From Didymella arachidicola (lineage: Eukaryota; Ascomycota; Dothideomycetes; Pleosporales; Didymellaceae), in assembly GCA_016630955.3 (NCBI GenBank), contig CM049995.1, forward strand, positions 1,178,001-1,242,000: 64,000 nucleotides of DNA. Direction: 5' to 3'. Position 1 is the first letter of the stretch. Every line of letters begins with the position of its first letter. The position numbers and the translations under genes were made by a program. Shown piece after piece: positions 1-10,123 of this stretch. The notes beneath the pieces were generated by a model, which was not told where the DNA came from, searched no databases, and worked only from the letters and a program-made list of their open reading frames with translations.

Positions 1-682
1 CATTTCGATACCTGCAGTGATAAGCTATGCGCTTTACCTACATTTTGTATTCTTTTAGTCTTGCTCGATTTAGGATAAGCCGTTTCGAGATAGATTGGCC
101 ATCAATAAAACCCCAAATGAGAAAACATTTAGCTGCATTTGCCGTGTGATAACGCGTGATCATTCGTGCCTTCCGAGGTCGTATCACTTCTAGAGCACCT
201 GCCCAAAATATCTCGCTGACATAATCGACAACGAGTTCAGAGCTGCAACTACACGATCAGCTGATTTGGCCTGACAATCGTCAAGCATTCGTGTTTGGCT
301 CAATTTGGGCAATTTACATTCTTCGTCTTGAGAAAGCGCTGGCATTCCGGAGCTCCAGGTTCGCGAACCTTGGTGAGTGGTACGGTACTGAAGCGCTTCA
401 CGCAAGAACTACTGTACATGTCTCAGAGACTCGAAACTGCGAACCAGCACGAAAGTCCGCAGGAGAGGACGTGCAGCTACAGAAGGGTTCTAGAATAGCA
501 CTTCACAGCACAAAGAATTGTCTCACCAAGGTCCTCGGTGCAGATCTAGGGTGAGAGTACTAGCCCCTCTTGGCGAGCGACACCTGTCCTCTAACGGAAC
601 AGCTTCACAACATCAGATCCGCCCACGCAGCGCCACTCCTTCCTTCTTAACCTATACCTTTCTTTTGCTTTCGACCGCAGCT
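1..682. other. Upstream intergenic stretch, no gene seen
   Basis: No frame with protein-like composition. The short open frames here overlap on both strands and carry no recognisable motif. The last 100 bases are pyrimidine-rich, as expected for the 5' leader of the SURF4 gene that starts at 683. Confidence 0.5.
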
Positions 683-1805
683 ATGGCTCAAATACGGGGC
701 ACAGCGGGCTACCACCTGGGCAACCAGAGTCCCTTCGGTAACGCTGGACGGAACGACGGTACCACGAATGACCCGAGCCCGCTCGATCAGCTCCGGGAGC
801 AGACGAACAAGATTGAGGATTTCCTGGACACGCTGTCCGACCCGATCAAGCCGTGAGTGGCCGTGACAAGCTGGGAGCTCGCAGCGCAGAATTGCGTGCA
901 TTCGCGAGCCCCACGCGTGACAATAGAGCTAGCATTGACTTGAATAGGTACCTCCCTGCTGTTGGCCGCTTCCTGATTGTTGTCACTTTCCTCGAGGATG
1001 CGCTGCGCATTCTGACCCAATGGAGCGATCAGCTCACATACCTCCACGACTACCGACACAGTATGCGATCCTAAAAGCCCCGCAACTCCCCAAAGGTCAA
1101 TCGCTAACAAGTCCACTCTACAGTTTGGAACGGCTTCACCCACGCCTTCCTGATCATTAATGTAGTCGCAATGACGATTTGCTCGATAATGGTCATTGCA
1201 CGAAAGCACTCGGAATACGCTGTAGCTGGTCTCATGAGCGTTGTTGTCATGCAGGGCATCGGATACGGTCTGGTTTTCGACCTGAACTTCTTCCTCCGTA
1301 ACCTCTCGGTCATGGGCGGTCTGATGATGGTTCTGTCTGATTCCTGGGTTCGTAAGAAGTTCGCTCCTGCTGGTCTCCCCCAGCTCGACGAGAAGGATAA
1401 GAAGATGTACTTTCAGCTCGCTGGACGTGTCCTCTTGATCTTCCTCTTCGTTGGATTCGTGTTCCGCGGTGACTGGGGTTTCTGGAGAATCGTGGCCAGC
1501 TTGCTCGGCCTCATTGCCTGCGTCATGGTCGTTGTTGGCTTCAAGGCCAAATTCTCTGCGGTCATGCTGGTGCTGATTCTCAGTATCTTCAACCTCTACG
1601 TCAACAACTGGTGGACTCTGCACCCCCACCACCCCCACAAGGATTTCGCGAAGTACGACTTCTTCCAGATTCTGTCGATTGTGTAAGTTGTGGATGTCAA
1701 ACACTAGATTAAAAGCGCTAATCATCCTGCAGCGGTGGTCTCCTCCTGCTAGTCAACATGGGCCCTGGCCAATTCTCCGTCGATGAGAAGAAGAAAGTCT
1801 ACTAG
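683..1805 (+). CDS. SURF4/Erv29-family ER cargo receptor
   Basis: Multi-pass membrane protein of the SURF4/Erv29 family, which packages soluble secretory cargo into COPII vesicles and cycles between ER and Golgi. I read four exons: 683-852, 948-1060, 1124-1682 and 1733-1805, all with GT...AG introns, giving 304 residues, a normal length. The N-terminus is polar and followed by several hydrophobic segments. The loop with NNWWTLHPHHPHKDFAKYDF near residue 265 is typical of the family. The protein ends in KKVY, a KKxx di-lysine retrieval signal that fits ER-Golgi recycling. The long antisense frame over this gene is a shadow. A pogo-type transposon begins 519 bp after the stop. Confidence 0.93.
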
Positions 1806-2324
1806 ACCCCGCGACCTTCGGCGTACACGATATCGTCACATCTCAGCATTCGGCTACAGGCCAGGCTATATACAATATCAGCTTAGTACAACGGCGCTTA
1901 TGAAGATGTTCAGGGCCCGGAGGCCGGGAAGAAGACGGGAAGAAGACGGTCAAAAGCATTTGCGCGCGTGAGAGGCCTTCCAAGGTTTGGGCTTTGGAGC
2001 ATGTGTAGATTATGAAAGCGGCGTTTATTTAGCAGTCGGACGGGCAATCGTGACATTGGATGATCATGCCCAAATTACAGAATACCAACAATGTCAATCA
2101 TGAGCAATGAACTGCACCGGCGGCTTGATCACCGTCGGCAACGGCAACGGCAGCATTGTTCGCTTTGTGGACACATTTCTCGCGCCAAAGACCCTGCCTC
2201 GGAACATCATTAGCTCCACTGCGGAAGACCCCATCGGAACCCTCCGCTCACGCAGCGTTCACCTGCCTCACGGGGTTTGATATCGAGTCAAACCTCCGAT
2301 CTATTAGCTAATCAGTTGCCGATA
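1806..2324. other. Intergenic, SURF4 3' flank up to transposon target
   Basis: No gene recognised. The stretch holds the presumed 3' untranslated region of the SURF4 gene and ends in the TA dinucleotide (2323-2324) that is the left target-site copy of the transposon starting at 2325. Confidence 0.5.
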
Positions 2325-2392
2325 ACGTGTTCCACCAGTAAGCGGCCCACACCAGTAAGTGGCCCACCCCACCGAACTTGACGCGACTCTCT
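2325..2392. repeat. Left 68-bp terminal inverted repeat of the pogo-type element
   Basis: Identical in reverse complement to 4090-4157 and ends in ACGT next to the TA target copy. The internal tandem 17-bp units are the likely transposase binding sites (inference). Confidence 0.95.
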
Positions 2393-2452
2393 GCACAATA
2401 GCTCTACAACAACACAAGATAATAGCATAAGAATTTATAGATAGCTAGTCTA

Positions 2453-4075
2453 TTACTGTCTACACTGAGTCCGCATATGTCCTTGAACGTGACACTTGCT
2501 ACACGTTGGTGGTGCGCGCTTACGTCCTAGAGTAGCCTGAGCTTGTTCTACCTCTGCGACCACCCTTTCTGCCTCTACAGCGAGCTGCTGGCCTTGCTGA
2601 GCCTGTAGCACTCCTCTACGAGCTATACACTGACGCCGCTGGTCTCTCTTACGTTCCTGGCGCTCATTAGCTCTGCGCAGCTTCTTAACCTCCTCTGTAA
2701 GTATTGTTACTGAGTTCATCATAAGCTGATCACTCTTAATAAGCTGGCCAATGGCCTGCATTATTGGGCTCTGTGATCGGCGATGAAGGAGGACTCTTAT
2801 ATATTGAGCTTGCTGCTGAAGCTGCGCTACTGTACGCGGCGTTTCTGCTGTCCACGCGACGTTGTTGTCTGCTGTAGTCGCTGGTGGAGACGGCGTCCGG
2901 ACGACGGTGAGCGACGATAGGACACGATGTGGACAGGGAGGGATAAGCCCTGTCGCCTGGAAGCCAGCCTGGATATTCTGCTCTGTAAATACTGTTGGCC
3001 GGATCTGTGTATAGATTGTAAGGAAGTCTATCTTGTCAACGTGGTAGACGCCTTGGCGGGCGAGCTCCTGGATCTCGTGACCGTACGCACGCTTGAGCGG
3101 CGCGAAGCAGCTCACATCAAGTGGCTGGAGGAGATGAGAGGTATGAGCTGGCATGCAGAGAGTGATAATCTTGTTCTCTGTACAGAACTGGTCGAACTCA
3201 GGCGTAGCATGGCTGCTATGGCCGTCTAGGATAAGGAGACGGTAGACTCCACGCGTACGGGACGCTGTATGGCTGTTGAAGTGCTTTACCCACTCTACAC
3301 CAAGCTCATCTGTCGTCCAGCCATTGTCTGATACTGCAAGTACCCAGTCTGGTAGGGTGTGGTGGTACCAGCTAGCCTGGTGAAGCTTCCCAGACAGGAT
3401 CACGAACGGCGGGAGACACCAGCCAGACGCATTGATACACTCAATTGTCGTGACCCAGTCTCTATTGCCTGGCTGCACGACAGTAGCACGACCTACTGTA
3501 TCTGAGCTCGTGACAACCTTAGAGGTAGCAGCAACGCCCATCATGAAGCCAGTCTCGTCAAAGTTGTAGACGTCGTCATCTAGTACGCCGTACGCCTGGC
3601 GCGTCTCCTCTACGAGCTTGAACCACGCTGCAATAGTGACAGGATCCTCACAGCGAGCGTGCTGGCTGTGGAACTTCCTATTCCACTTTGTCTGAAGCTC
3701 AGACTGGCTGTTGATAAAGCGCGACACCCAGTTCTTGCCTATAGGTGGAGGGGGTGGATTTTGGCCGCGCGCGGCAAGAAGAGCGTCTGCCATTCGCCGT
3801 ACATCAATAACCTGAGGTGGAAAGCCTCGTCGATCAAGCTCTAGGATCCACTGAACAAGAGACTGCTCTTCAGTAGTTGATAGCTTGCGATTGACAGATG
3901 CTGTCTCTGATTTTGGCTGAGTACCGCGGAGGCGGCGTCGGAGCGTTGTTCGCGGAGCGTCGTATAACAAGGCAGCCTGGCGCTGGCTTATAATGCATTG
4001 TTCTTGAAGCGCACGAGATGCTAGAAGAATTCTGCCTTCACGAGAAGTCTGTTGATGACGTTGTTGTTGAGCCAT
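2453..4075 (-). CDS. Pogo/Fot1-class DDE transposase with C-terminal zinc knuckle
   Basis: Single-exon transposase. The frame is open from 4123, but its first Met lies inside the terminal repeat, so I prefer the Met at 4075 (MAQQQRHQQ), giving about 540 residues. Order of parts: N-terminal helix-turn-helix (psq/CENP-B/Tc5 type), then a DDE nuclease core with YNFDETGFMMG (first Asp), LILDGHSSH (second Asp) and LLQPLDVSCFAPLK (third Asp), 35 residues after the second (DD35D). A coiled basic region follows, then a CX2CX4HX4C zinc knuckle (CSKCHVQGHMRTQC) at the extreme C-terminus. It catalyses cut-and-paste transposition at TA. No stops or frameshifts are seen. Confidence 0.93.
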   Translation of the reverse strand: MAQQQRHQQTSREGRILLASRALQEQCIISQRQAALLYDAPRTTLRRRLRGTQPKSETASVNRKLSTTEEQSLVQWILELDRRGFPPQVIDVRRMADALLAARGQNPPPPPIGKNWVSRFINSQSELQTKWNRKFHSQHARCEDPVTIAAWFKLVEETRQAYGVLDDDVYNFDETGFMMGVAATSKVVTSSDTVGRATVVQPGNRDWVTTIECINASGWCLPPFVILSGKLHQASWYHHTLPDWVLAVSDNGWTTDELGVEWVKHFNSHTASRTRGVYRLLILDGHSSHATPEFDQFCTENKIITLCMPAHTSHLLQPLDVSCFAPLKRAYGHEIQELARQGVYHVDKIDFLTIYTQIRPTVFTEQNIQAGFQATGLIPPCPHRVLSSLTVVRTPSPPATTADNNVAWTAETPRTVAQLQQQAQYIRVLLHRRSQSPIMQAIGQLIKSDQLMMNSVTILTEEVKKLRRANERQERKRDQRRQCIARRGVLQAQQGQQLAVEAERVVAEVEQAQATLGRKRAPPTCSKCHVQGHMRTQCRQ

Positions 4076-4089
4076 GGTGGTTGTTGTGG

Positions 4090-4157
4090 AGAGAGTCGCG
4101 TCAAGTTCGGTGGGGTGGGCCACTTACTGGTGTGGGCCGCTTACTGGTGGAACACGT
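4090..4157. repeat. Right 68-bp terminal inverted repeat of the pogo-type element
   Basis: Perfect inverse copy of 2325-2392; followed by the TA target copy at 4158-4159. Confidence 0.95.
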
Positions 4158-4259
4158 TAGTAGCTTCGCTTGTGCCTTATTAACACTGTCTGCAGCGTAT
4201 CCTCTGTGCAACTATCACGACATTCCTTTCCTGATATTTCCGTATAGACGGTAGACAAA

Positions 4260-5968
4260 ATGGCACCCAACAAGATTATTATAGATACGGATCCTGTAAG
4301 TGCAATGGCGGGGTAACCACAACCAAACTCAGAAGCTCCTACTGATAAGTAAATAGGGCGTTGACGATGTCATTGCCATGCTACTTGCCTTTTCGGCCAA
4401 GCCTGAGGAGTTGGATGTTCTTATGCTGAGTTTGACGTTTGGCAATGTCGATGTTCAAAGGTGCGTGCTCGTACAGCTTCCGATCCACCCAAGGCCCAAG
4501 AAAGCGCATGAGCTCGAGGCACAAAACCCACGCATTGTCGTGGATTCCAAAAAAAAGACCGCGACTAACTTCCTGGCAGCTGCTTAAGAAACGTTGTTAC
4601 ACTGTTCCACTACATTGGCAAAGAAAGAGCATGGAGGGAGAGCCAAGGCAGGCCAAGAGGCTTCGAGACTCTTGATGCGCGGAAGCCGATCGTTGCTGTT
4701 GGAGCTACTGAGCCTCTGGCAGAGCACATGATGGTCGCCGACTTTTTCCATGGCATTGATGGGCTTGGAGGTATTCATAACAGTCATCCTCACCTTAGTC
4801 CTGCCGAGACATGGAGATCTCTGTTCAAACCTGCCCCAGAGAATTTGACGCCCGAGGATGCGGCTGAGCTGCAAGCTGTTAAAGACCAACACTCGCTTTT
4901 TGAACCCTCGCTCAAGCCGGCACATGAGCAGATGCTTGAGCTGTTGCGCGACAGTGAGCCGGACACGATTACCATAGTGGCTGTTGGGCCGCTCACGAAC
5001 CTTGCCTTGGCGGCCGCTAAGGATCCTGAGATTTTCCTTAGGGTTAAGGAAGTCGTCGTGATGGGCGGTGCGATCGATGCACCTGGAAACGTAAGTTACT
5101 TTCTATGACCTTTTGTCATCTTACTGCAGTGCGGTCCTGAAGCTGCTCTTGCAGTCTATGCCCTGTGAACGTTTGTACTCGCCAGAGATCCTGAACGTAC
5201 CCGTTCCAAATTTGGGCCTCACGAAACAACCTCACATTCTACTGCGCAGAGAGCTGAACGAGAGAAACCAGATGACACCCGGCGCCGAATTCAACACGTA
5301 CGCAGACAGTGTTGCCAGCGCCCGCGTTTTTGCGTTGACAAACCCCAACCCACGAACAACCATGCCTCCAGTCCTAAGCGGCAAGGACCAGCTCCCAGCA
5401 TACCCCGAGAAGCTGTCCCGCCCGCTGAAACTGAAATTGTTCCCACTTGGTACGCAGCACCGCTTACCAAGCATCTGTCATGAGCTGACAACAAACAGAT
5501 ACAACCGAGCAACACATGCTCCCGCAATCCCTCTATACCTCTCACACCACAGATACATCTCTGATCAACTCCCCCTTGGCAGACTGGTCCACCCTCTTTC
5601 TCCTCACCACCTTCAAGAAACTCCTCTCTCTAAATCCCAACCAAGACGCCTCAAAGCTCGGCCTCCAGCTCCATGATCCGCTTTGCGTATGGTACGCCAT
5701 CGACCCAACACGCACTGGCTGGGAGTTCAAAACCGAAGATGTCCGAGTCGAGACCGCTGGACAGTGGACAAGGGGATGTTGCATTGTGGATCGCAGGGGC
5801 CGGCCGGTCACGGAGAGGACCTCGGCGTTAGACGATGAAGTTGTTGGGGATGCGGGGTGGTGGGGAGATAGCAGGAGGGGGAATAGGGTTAGTTGGTGTA
5901 CGAAAAGTCCAGGTACGGAAGTGTTTGCACATGAGCTGCTAGAGCGGGTATTTGGGAAGGTCGATTAG
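4260..5968 (+). CDS. Inosine-uridine preferring nucleoside hydrolase family protein
   Basis: Enzyme of the IU-nucleoside hydrolase family, which cleaves the N-glycosidic bond of ribonucleosides for purine/pyrimidine salvage. My exons are 4260-4295, 4357-4460, 4580-5090, 5272-5449 and 5499-5968, giving 432 residues. The N-terminal calcium-binding signature DTDPGVDD (residues 9-16) is split by the first intron. EFNTYADSVASARV and the C-terminal LQLHDPL histidine motif are also present. The 181-bp intron at 5091-5271 is long for this genome, so an extra small exon there is possible. The proximal promoter lies within or next to the transposon that ends at 4157. The substrate cannot be told from sequence. 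Confidence 0.88.
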
Positions 5969-7128
5969 AATGATCTGGGATGGTCGACTGGTCAGATGCA
6001 ACGCTCACTGCACTGGGCATTGAGCAACTTTTACCTTTTGATATGCACAAGATTGTGAGGATTGCTGTGCATTGTGCAACGCTGCGTGTCATTGACGTAC
6101 GGCAATCTCGTACCCTAGCTTGTGAAGCTGGAGGATCACATAGCCCTCGAGGAGATTGGAGACAGGCTGCAATAATTGGTGTGAGCGAATTGACTGTCTG
6201 ATACGCTTGCCTCTGCGCGATTTCCGTATCCTCCATGTGGTTGTTCCGTGCCTGCATTGGAAATCAAAACTTCGAGAGGCACGCGATCAATGCGAGCAGT
6301 GGACAATTATGCGAAGGGGGACTTGAGAGATACCCTTCGTGGTCGTGAGCCCGCGCGATTTCTCTCAGAACCACCCCACTCCATCCACCTAATGAAATTT
6401 CCTTTTAAATTCGGGTATCGAGTGAGCACGCGACTCACATCAAACATGATATCTGCGTCCTTCAGGTCTGCAAAGCATTCGGGCAGATGTAAAGGAAGGA
6501 CTGCGAGATGCTTGCGTGCTTTTCGACTGCTTTTCCCAGGTTCCCCAGATATTGAGGTGTTTAAGCGTGAGACCCTGAATGGAGAAGGAGCGCTCCACAC
6601 CTGTCCATCAACACCACGCTAACGAACCACTGCTCGACAGCAGCAGTTCGCGCGCGATCACACCTTCTTCTTCTGCAATCACCGGTCCACTGTTGCGGCA
6701 GCGTACTCCAGCATATTAAGGCATTCACATTCCAATGGCCCAGGCCCATTCTCAAGTTAGCAATGACGCCGGACAAGCAGAAAATCACGCACGTGCTCGA
6801 CGAATAGGCACAGGAAGGTGGGATGAAACCGTGAGCAACCGTTCAACCCCTCGAACGCTTGAGCCAGCCTGGTGTTCGCAGCGCCCACGCTTCCGTCATG
6901 CTCGCTCTCATTCGAGGCGAAATCGAGCGGGATATACGCAATCGACCAATCAGCGCGCCGAGACCAGGCACGCGTGCGCTCGACTTCCCCTACTGCGACA
7001 TGAGCCCACGCGACACCTCGTCCGTGATAACTGTACCCTCTTATCGTGCCTTCAATTTCTCCCCCCTCTGTGGTTCAGTTCTTTTCTTTTCAAATAAGTC
7101 GGATGCTGGCTGAGACCCCCTCGTTTTC
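5969..7128. other. Intergenic, promoter region of the bHLH gene
   Basis: No convincing coding frame in about 1.16 kb. It holds the hydrolase 3' flank and the presumed long promoter and leader of the bHLH gene at 7129, with a pyrimidine-rich stretch just before that ATG. Confidence 0.45.
6790..6795. promoter_or_regulatory. CACGTG E-box/G-box upstream of the bHLH gene
   Basis: Perfect palindromic CACGTG 333 bp before the ATG of a bHLH factor. bHLH dimers commonly bind this core, so autoregulation is possible. A six-base match can occur by chance. Confidence 0.25.
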
Positions 7129-8489
7129 ATGAGTACTACGCAGTCGAACATGCCTCGCCCTAATCTCCCGCCGACGCCCCAGCCCTCCACTGATATCACC
7201 GGCAAGAGCAGCGCAAATGCTCCGCCATTGGAAAACGGGTTCAATCTGCCTCCTGCAGCTTTGAATGGTAGAGGCAGCGTCGCTAGCTCATCTGGACCAT
7301 CCGAAGCTGCTTCAGATTCATCGTACCGACCACCGTCGCCCGCTTCGCCCGTAGCCACCACCAAACCAAGCCAAAGTCGCAAACGTTCGAGCACTGCCTC
7401 TCAGCAGGGCAGTGTCGTTACCAAAGATGACTACTCTCTGCCGCCTCTACCAACAAGGTCACGCAAGATCATACAAATGAAGCCAAAGGATGCTCAGGCA
7501 GCAACGAAAGCGCAAACCGAGAAGCAAGATGCGAAAGCTCCAGTGGAGAAGGCCGCTGGCGGCAAGAAAAAACAAGGCAGCAACACCACGGCTGCTGGGC
7601 GTAAGATCGCGCGCAAGACTGCACACAGCTTGATTGAGCGAAGGCGAAGGTCAAAGATGAACGAGGAGTTTGGTGTACTGAAGGACATGATTCCTGCGTG
7701 CAGAGATCAGGAGATGCATAAGCTGGCGATTTTACAGGTGCGTACTCCTGCTTCCTGTTGCGTATGCAAGCATGCTGACCGGTCTAGGCCTCGATTGAGT
7801 ACATGCGCTATCTCGAGCAATGTGTTGCCGATCTGAAAGCAGCTAACCAAGCACGACACGACTCGCCATCAACTATCGCATCCGACCTTGCGCCGCCTCC
7901 ACTTCGAAGGGCTATGGAAGAACTTGATGAAGATGATGAGGACGACGAGGACGAAGAGATGCAGGATATTGTGTCGCCAAGCACTCACGTGCCCACCCCG
8001 ATTCCAAAGTCGACATACCACTTCGCGACAGCCTCACCAGCTCTACAGCCTTCTGACAGAGGGAGCGTGTATTCGCAGTCGAATGCAACCTCTCCTGCTA
8101 TGCTCCCTCAGGACCGCAACTACTACTCTGCTCATCCTTCACCCGCGCTTCAACCTTCTGATCCACACCGTTACTCACTTGCATCTGTTGCATCTCCTTC
8201 TTTGACCGCATCGCCTGCATTCAGTGCGCAGGCCTCGCAGACACCATCAGCTGCGATGTTCAGCAATCCCTTCCGCACCGGGCCTCCAAGCACTGGGCCT
8301 CTTCCAGCTCCAGGCTCCGCACATGGCGCAGCGAACTTTTCTCTGACATCGCCTGCGTTGGGGCCGCAAGCAGATCGCGAGGATCAGATTGCTACCGAGG
8401 CTCTAATGATGTTGAATTCCGCAGATCGTAGAAGCTGGTCAGGGAAAGGTGCTCGTGGTATGAGTGTTAAGGACCTGTTGAGCGGATAG
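7129..8489 (+). CDS. bHLH transcription factor
   Basis: Two exons, 7129-7737 and 7788-8489, giving 436 residues. The basic helix-loop-helix lies at about residues 158-222: basic part ARKTAHSLIERRRRSKMNEE with the H-E-R E-box-contacting pattern, a loop, then a second helix ending LAILQASIEYMRYLEQCVA. The intron falls inside helix 2. Flanks are Pro/Ser-rich and disordered, followed by an acidic run (about 230-245) and a C-terminal segment (SADRRSWSGKGARGMSVKDL) with the look of a conserved fungal motif. It is a nuclear DNA-binding protein; target genes are unknown. A CACGTG site sits in its own upstream region. Confidence 0.9.
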
Positions 8490-8941
8490 GCTGTAATCAT
8501 GCACTAACGTATGAATGAGATGGACGCTGTCAGGACATCAAAATGGGTGGTAATTTTTTAAGCATGCATGGGGTCAAATGGTTCTTATTGTAGGCGCTGG
8601 CGGCTTCTCTACATGCTCTTGGGATATTTCGACTGATCCGCTCACCTTGCAACACGTATTCAGCTTGCTCCTACTATGTACAAGCAGGAGAGTAATTCTA
8701 CAAAACAGTAGTAAAAGTACCAAATACGAAAGCACAACATGACCAGATATGCCACGATCACGGCTGTCTGATGATGATCGATGATGAAGATTCGAGACAT
8801 AGTGACCAGAGTGGCACTAATGACAGATTTTATGATAAATGACGGACAAATAACGACGCCGCGGTTGTGTAGAATCAGTTAGCCACAGCCAAAAATAACG
8901 CACTAGTACTAATTAGTACAACACTAGCATTATCTAATAAT

Positions 8942-8994
8942 GCCTCTGCACCGCAGGATACCTGCCCTTGAGCGGGTATCACGTGCAGAGAGGC
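8942..8994. repeat. Imperfect stem-loop
   Basis: CTCTGCAC (8944-8951) pairs with GTGCAGAG (8983-8990), and inside it GATACC (8957-8962) pairs with GGTATC (8975-8980) around a short loop. It lies downstream of the bHLH gene. It could be a foldback remnant or a structured RNA; no tRNA features were found. Confidence 0.4.
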
Positions 8995-9018
8995 TGAAGC
9001 TACCGTGGTAGGTGGCAT

Positions 9019-9352
9019 AAGTAGTGTAGTGTGGGCCTTGGGGTTTCTAATTAACAGACCCTAGATACTGAAATCTTCACAGCTCTCTATTGGGCAGATA
9101 GCAGGAGTCATCTCTCTGATGTAGCCACGTATTGATATCTTTATAGCTTGCAATTTGACGAACGACCTATGAGCTAGATATTAAAGCTACTTCATTGGTT
9201 CGAAGGATAAGTAACAAGCTCCGTGTTTCGGCCCGCACCCCTGAACGCTGTTCCCCACCTACGAAGAATCCCATTTCTTTTGAGGAATCATGTTTGGGAC
9301 CCGTGCACGCGGAGGTGATCCCTCAGAAGAAACGGGATTCTTCGTACAACAC
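9019..9352. repeat. Diverged copy of a short inverted-repeat element, interrupted
   Basis: It starts AAGTAGTGTAG and shares blocks with the copy at 9930: TATTGGGCAGATAGC near 9087 and GTTCCCCACCTA near 9250. The right end is split by the TA-flanked foldback at 9262-9344. No coding capacity; resembles a MITE. Confidence 0.5.
9262..9344. mobile_element. 83-bp foldback MITE with TA target duplication
   Basis: About 31-bp arms beginning CGAAGAATCCC face each other (9262-9292 and 9314-9344), with a few mismatches that are almost all transitions. TA flanks both ends (9260-9261 and 9345-9346). It sits exactly inside the right terminus of the older repeat copy, so it is a nested insertion. The TA target fits mobilisation by a Tc1/mariner-type transposase (inference). 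Confidence 0.6.
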
Positions 9353-9929
9353 CTATGCCCTCTACCACAGTACAGTCAGTTTCCCGTATCTGCTCCTGTC
9401 GAGTTTATACCCTGGTGCGTACAATGGCTATCCTCGAGGAAATGCTCCCTTTCATCTGTAAATCAATTTATCAGTGTAGAACCTTCACGTGAGTATACGA
9501 AGGACGGAGAATGTAGACCCAGCCCAGGTGAGTAAGGTTGATTCGAGCTCACTTGTGTGAAGGCGATATTGTCTCTTGGCATGATCTGAAGGCCGATGAG
9601 GAAAAGATGGAAAGCAAGAAGGATTCCATGGCAGTACCGCATTAAAGGTGATCTGAGGCACGACGCGGCCAGCGAAACTGCACGCACGTCGCACTTGCCC
9701 AAGAACCGAGAAGTTCGAGACACGAACCAGACGAAATGCAATGCTTGGAAAGCTTGTCATGTGTCTTAACCGGACAAAACCAATTCGAAGGATCGCAAGC
9801 TCGTGAGGCTGACTATCACTGACGGTCCGCACCGGTGATCAGTACACGCTTTGAGACCCCCTTTCACACCATTGCGTCACCTAATAACAAGAAGCATCCT
9901 ATTGTCATGCATTCTGTGGTACCCGGCCG

Positions 9930-10123
9930 AAGTAGTGTAGGTGGGCCTCGGAGTAGACAATCCTCGTTAACCCCGCGAAGTAATCCTTACAGCCTCCCGG
10001 GGCCCTATTGGGCAGATAGCGCAGGGCAGTAGCATGGATGAGATTTGATGGTCAGATCCAAGGATACAAATGGTCTTGTTTTCGGTCCTTACCCCTTGTC
10101 ATTGTTCCCCACTTACACTACTT
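9930..10123. repeat. Short inverted-repeat (MITE-like) element
   Basis: It begins AAGTAGTGTAGGTGGG (9930-9945) and ends CCCACTTACACTACTT (10108-10123), inverse copies with one mismatch. The body shares TATTGGGCAGATAGC with the copy at 9019. No coding frame and no clear target duplication. A further end of the same type, CCCACCTACACTACTT, stands at 10245-10260, hinting at a nested or third copy. Confidence 0.6.

Larger units (their letters stand above)
2325..4157 (-). mobile_element. Complete pogo/Fot1-class DNA transposon, 1,833 bp
   Basis: The element is bounded by perfect 68-bp terminal inverted repeats (2325-2392 and 4090-4157) beginning ACGTGTTCCACC. It is flanked by TA on both sides (2323-2324 and 4158-4159), the target duplication of Tc1/mariner/pogo elements. 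It carries one uninterrupted transposase frame on the minus strand. Each terminal repeat contains two near-identical 17-bp units in tandem (CCAGTAAGCGGCCCACA and CCAGTAAGTGGCCCAC). Perfect repeats plus an open transposase suggest a young, possibly still mobile copy. It lies between SURF4 and the nucleoside hydrolase, with its right end 102 bp before the hydrolase ATG. Confidence 0.95.

Noticed and set aside
787..1725. 312-codon minus-strand frame over the SURF4 gene
   Set aside because: Antisense to a spliced, well-matching SURF4 gene; composition is that of a reverse complement, with no motif.
8942..8994. Hairpin considered as a tRNA
   Set aside because: No anticodon arm, T-loop consensus or A/B box fits; the length is also too short.
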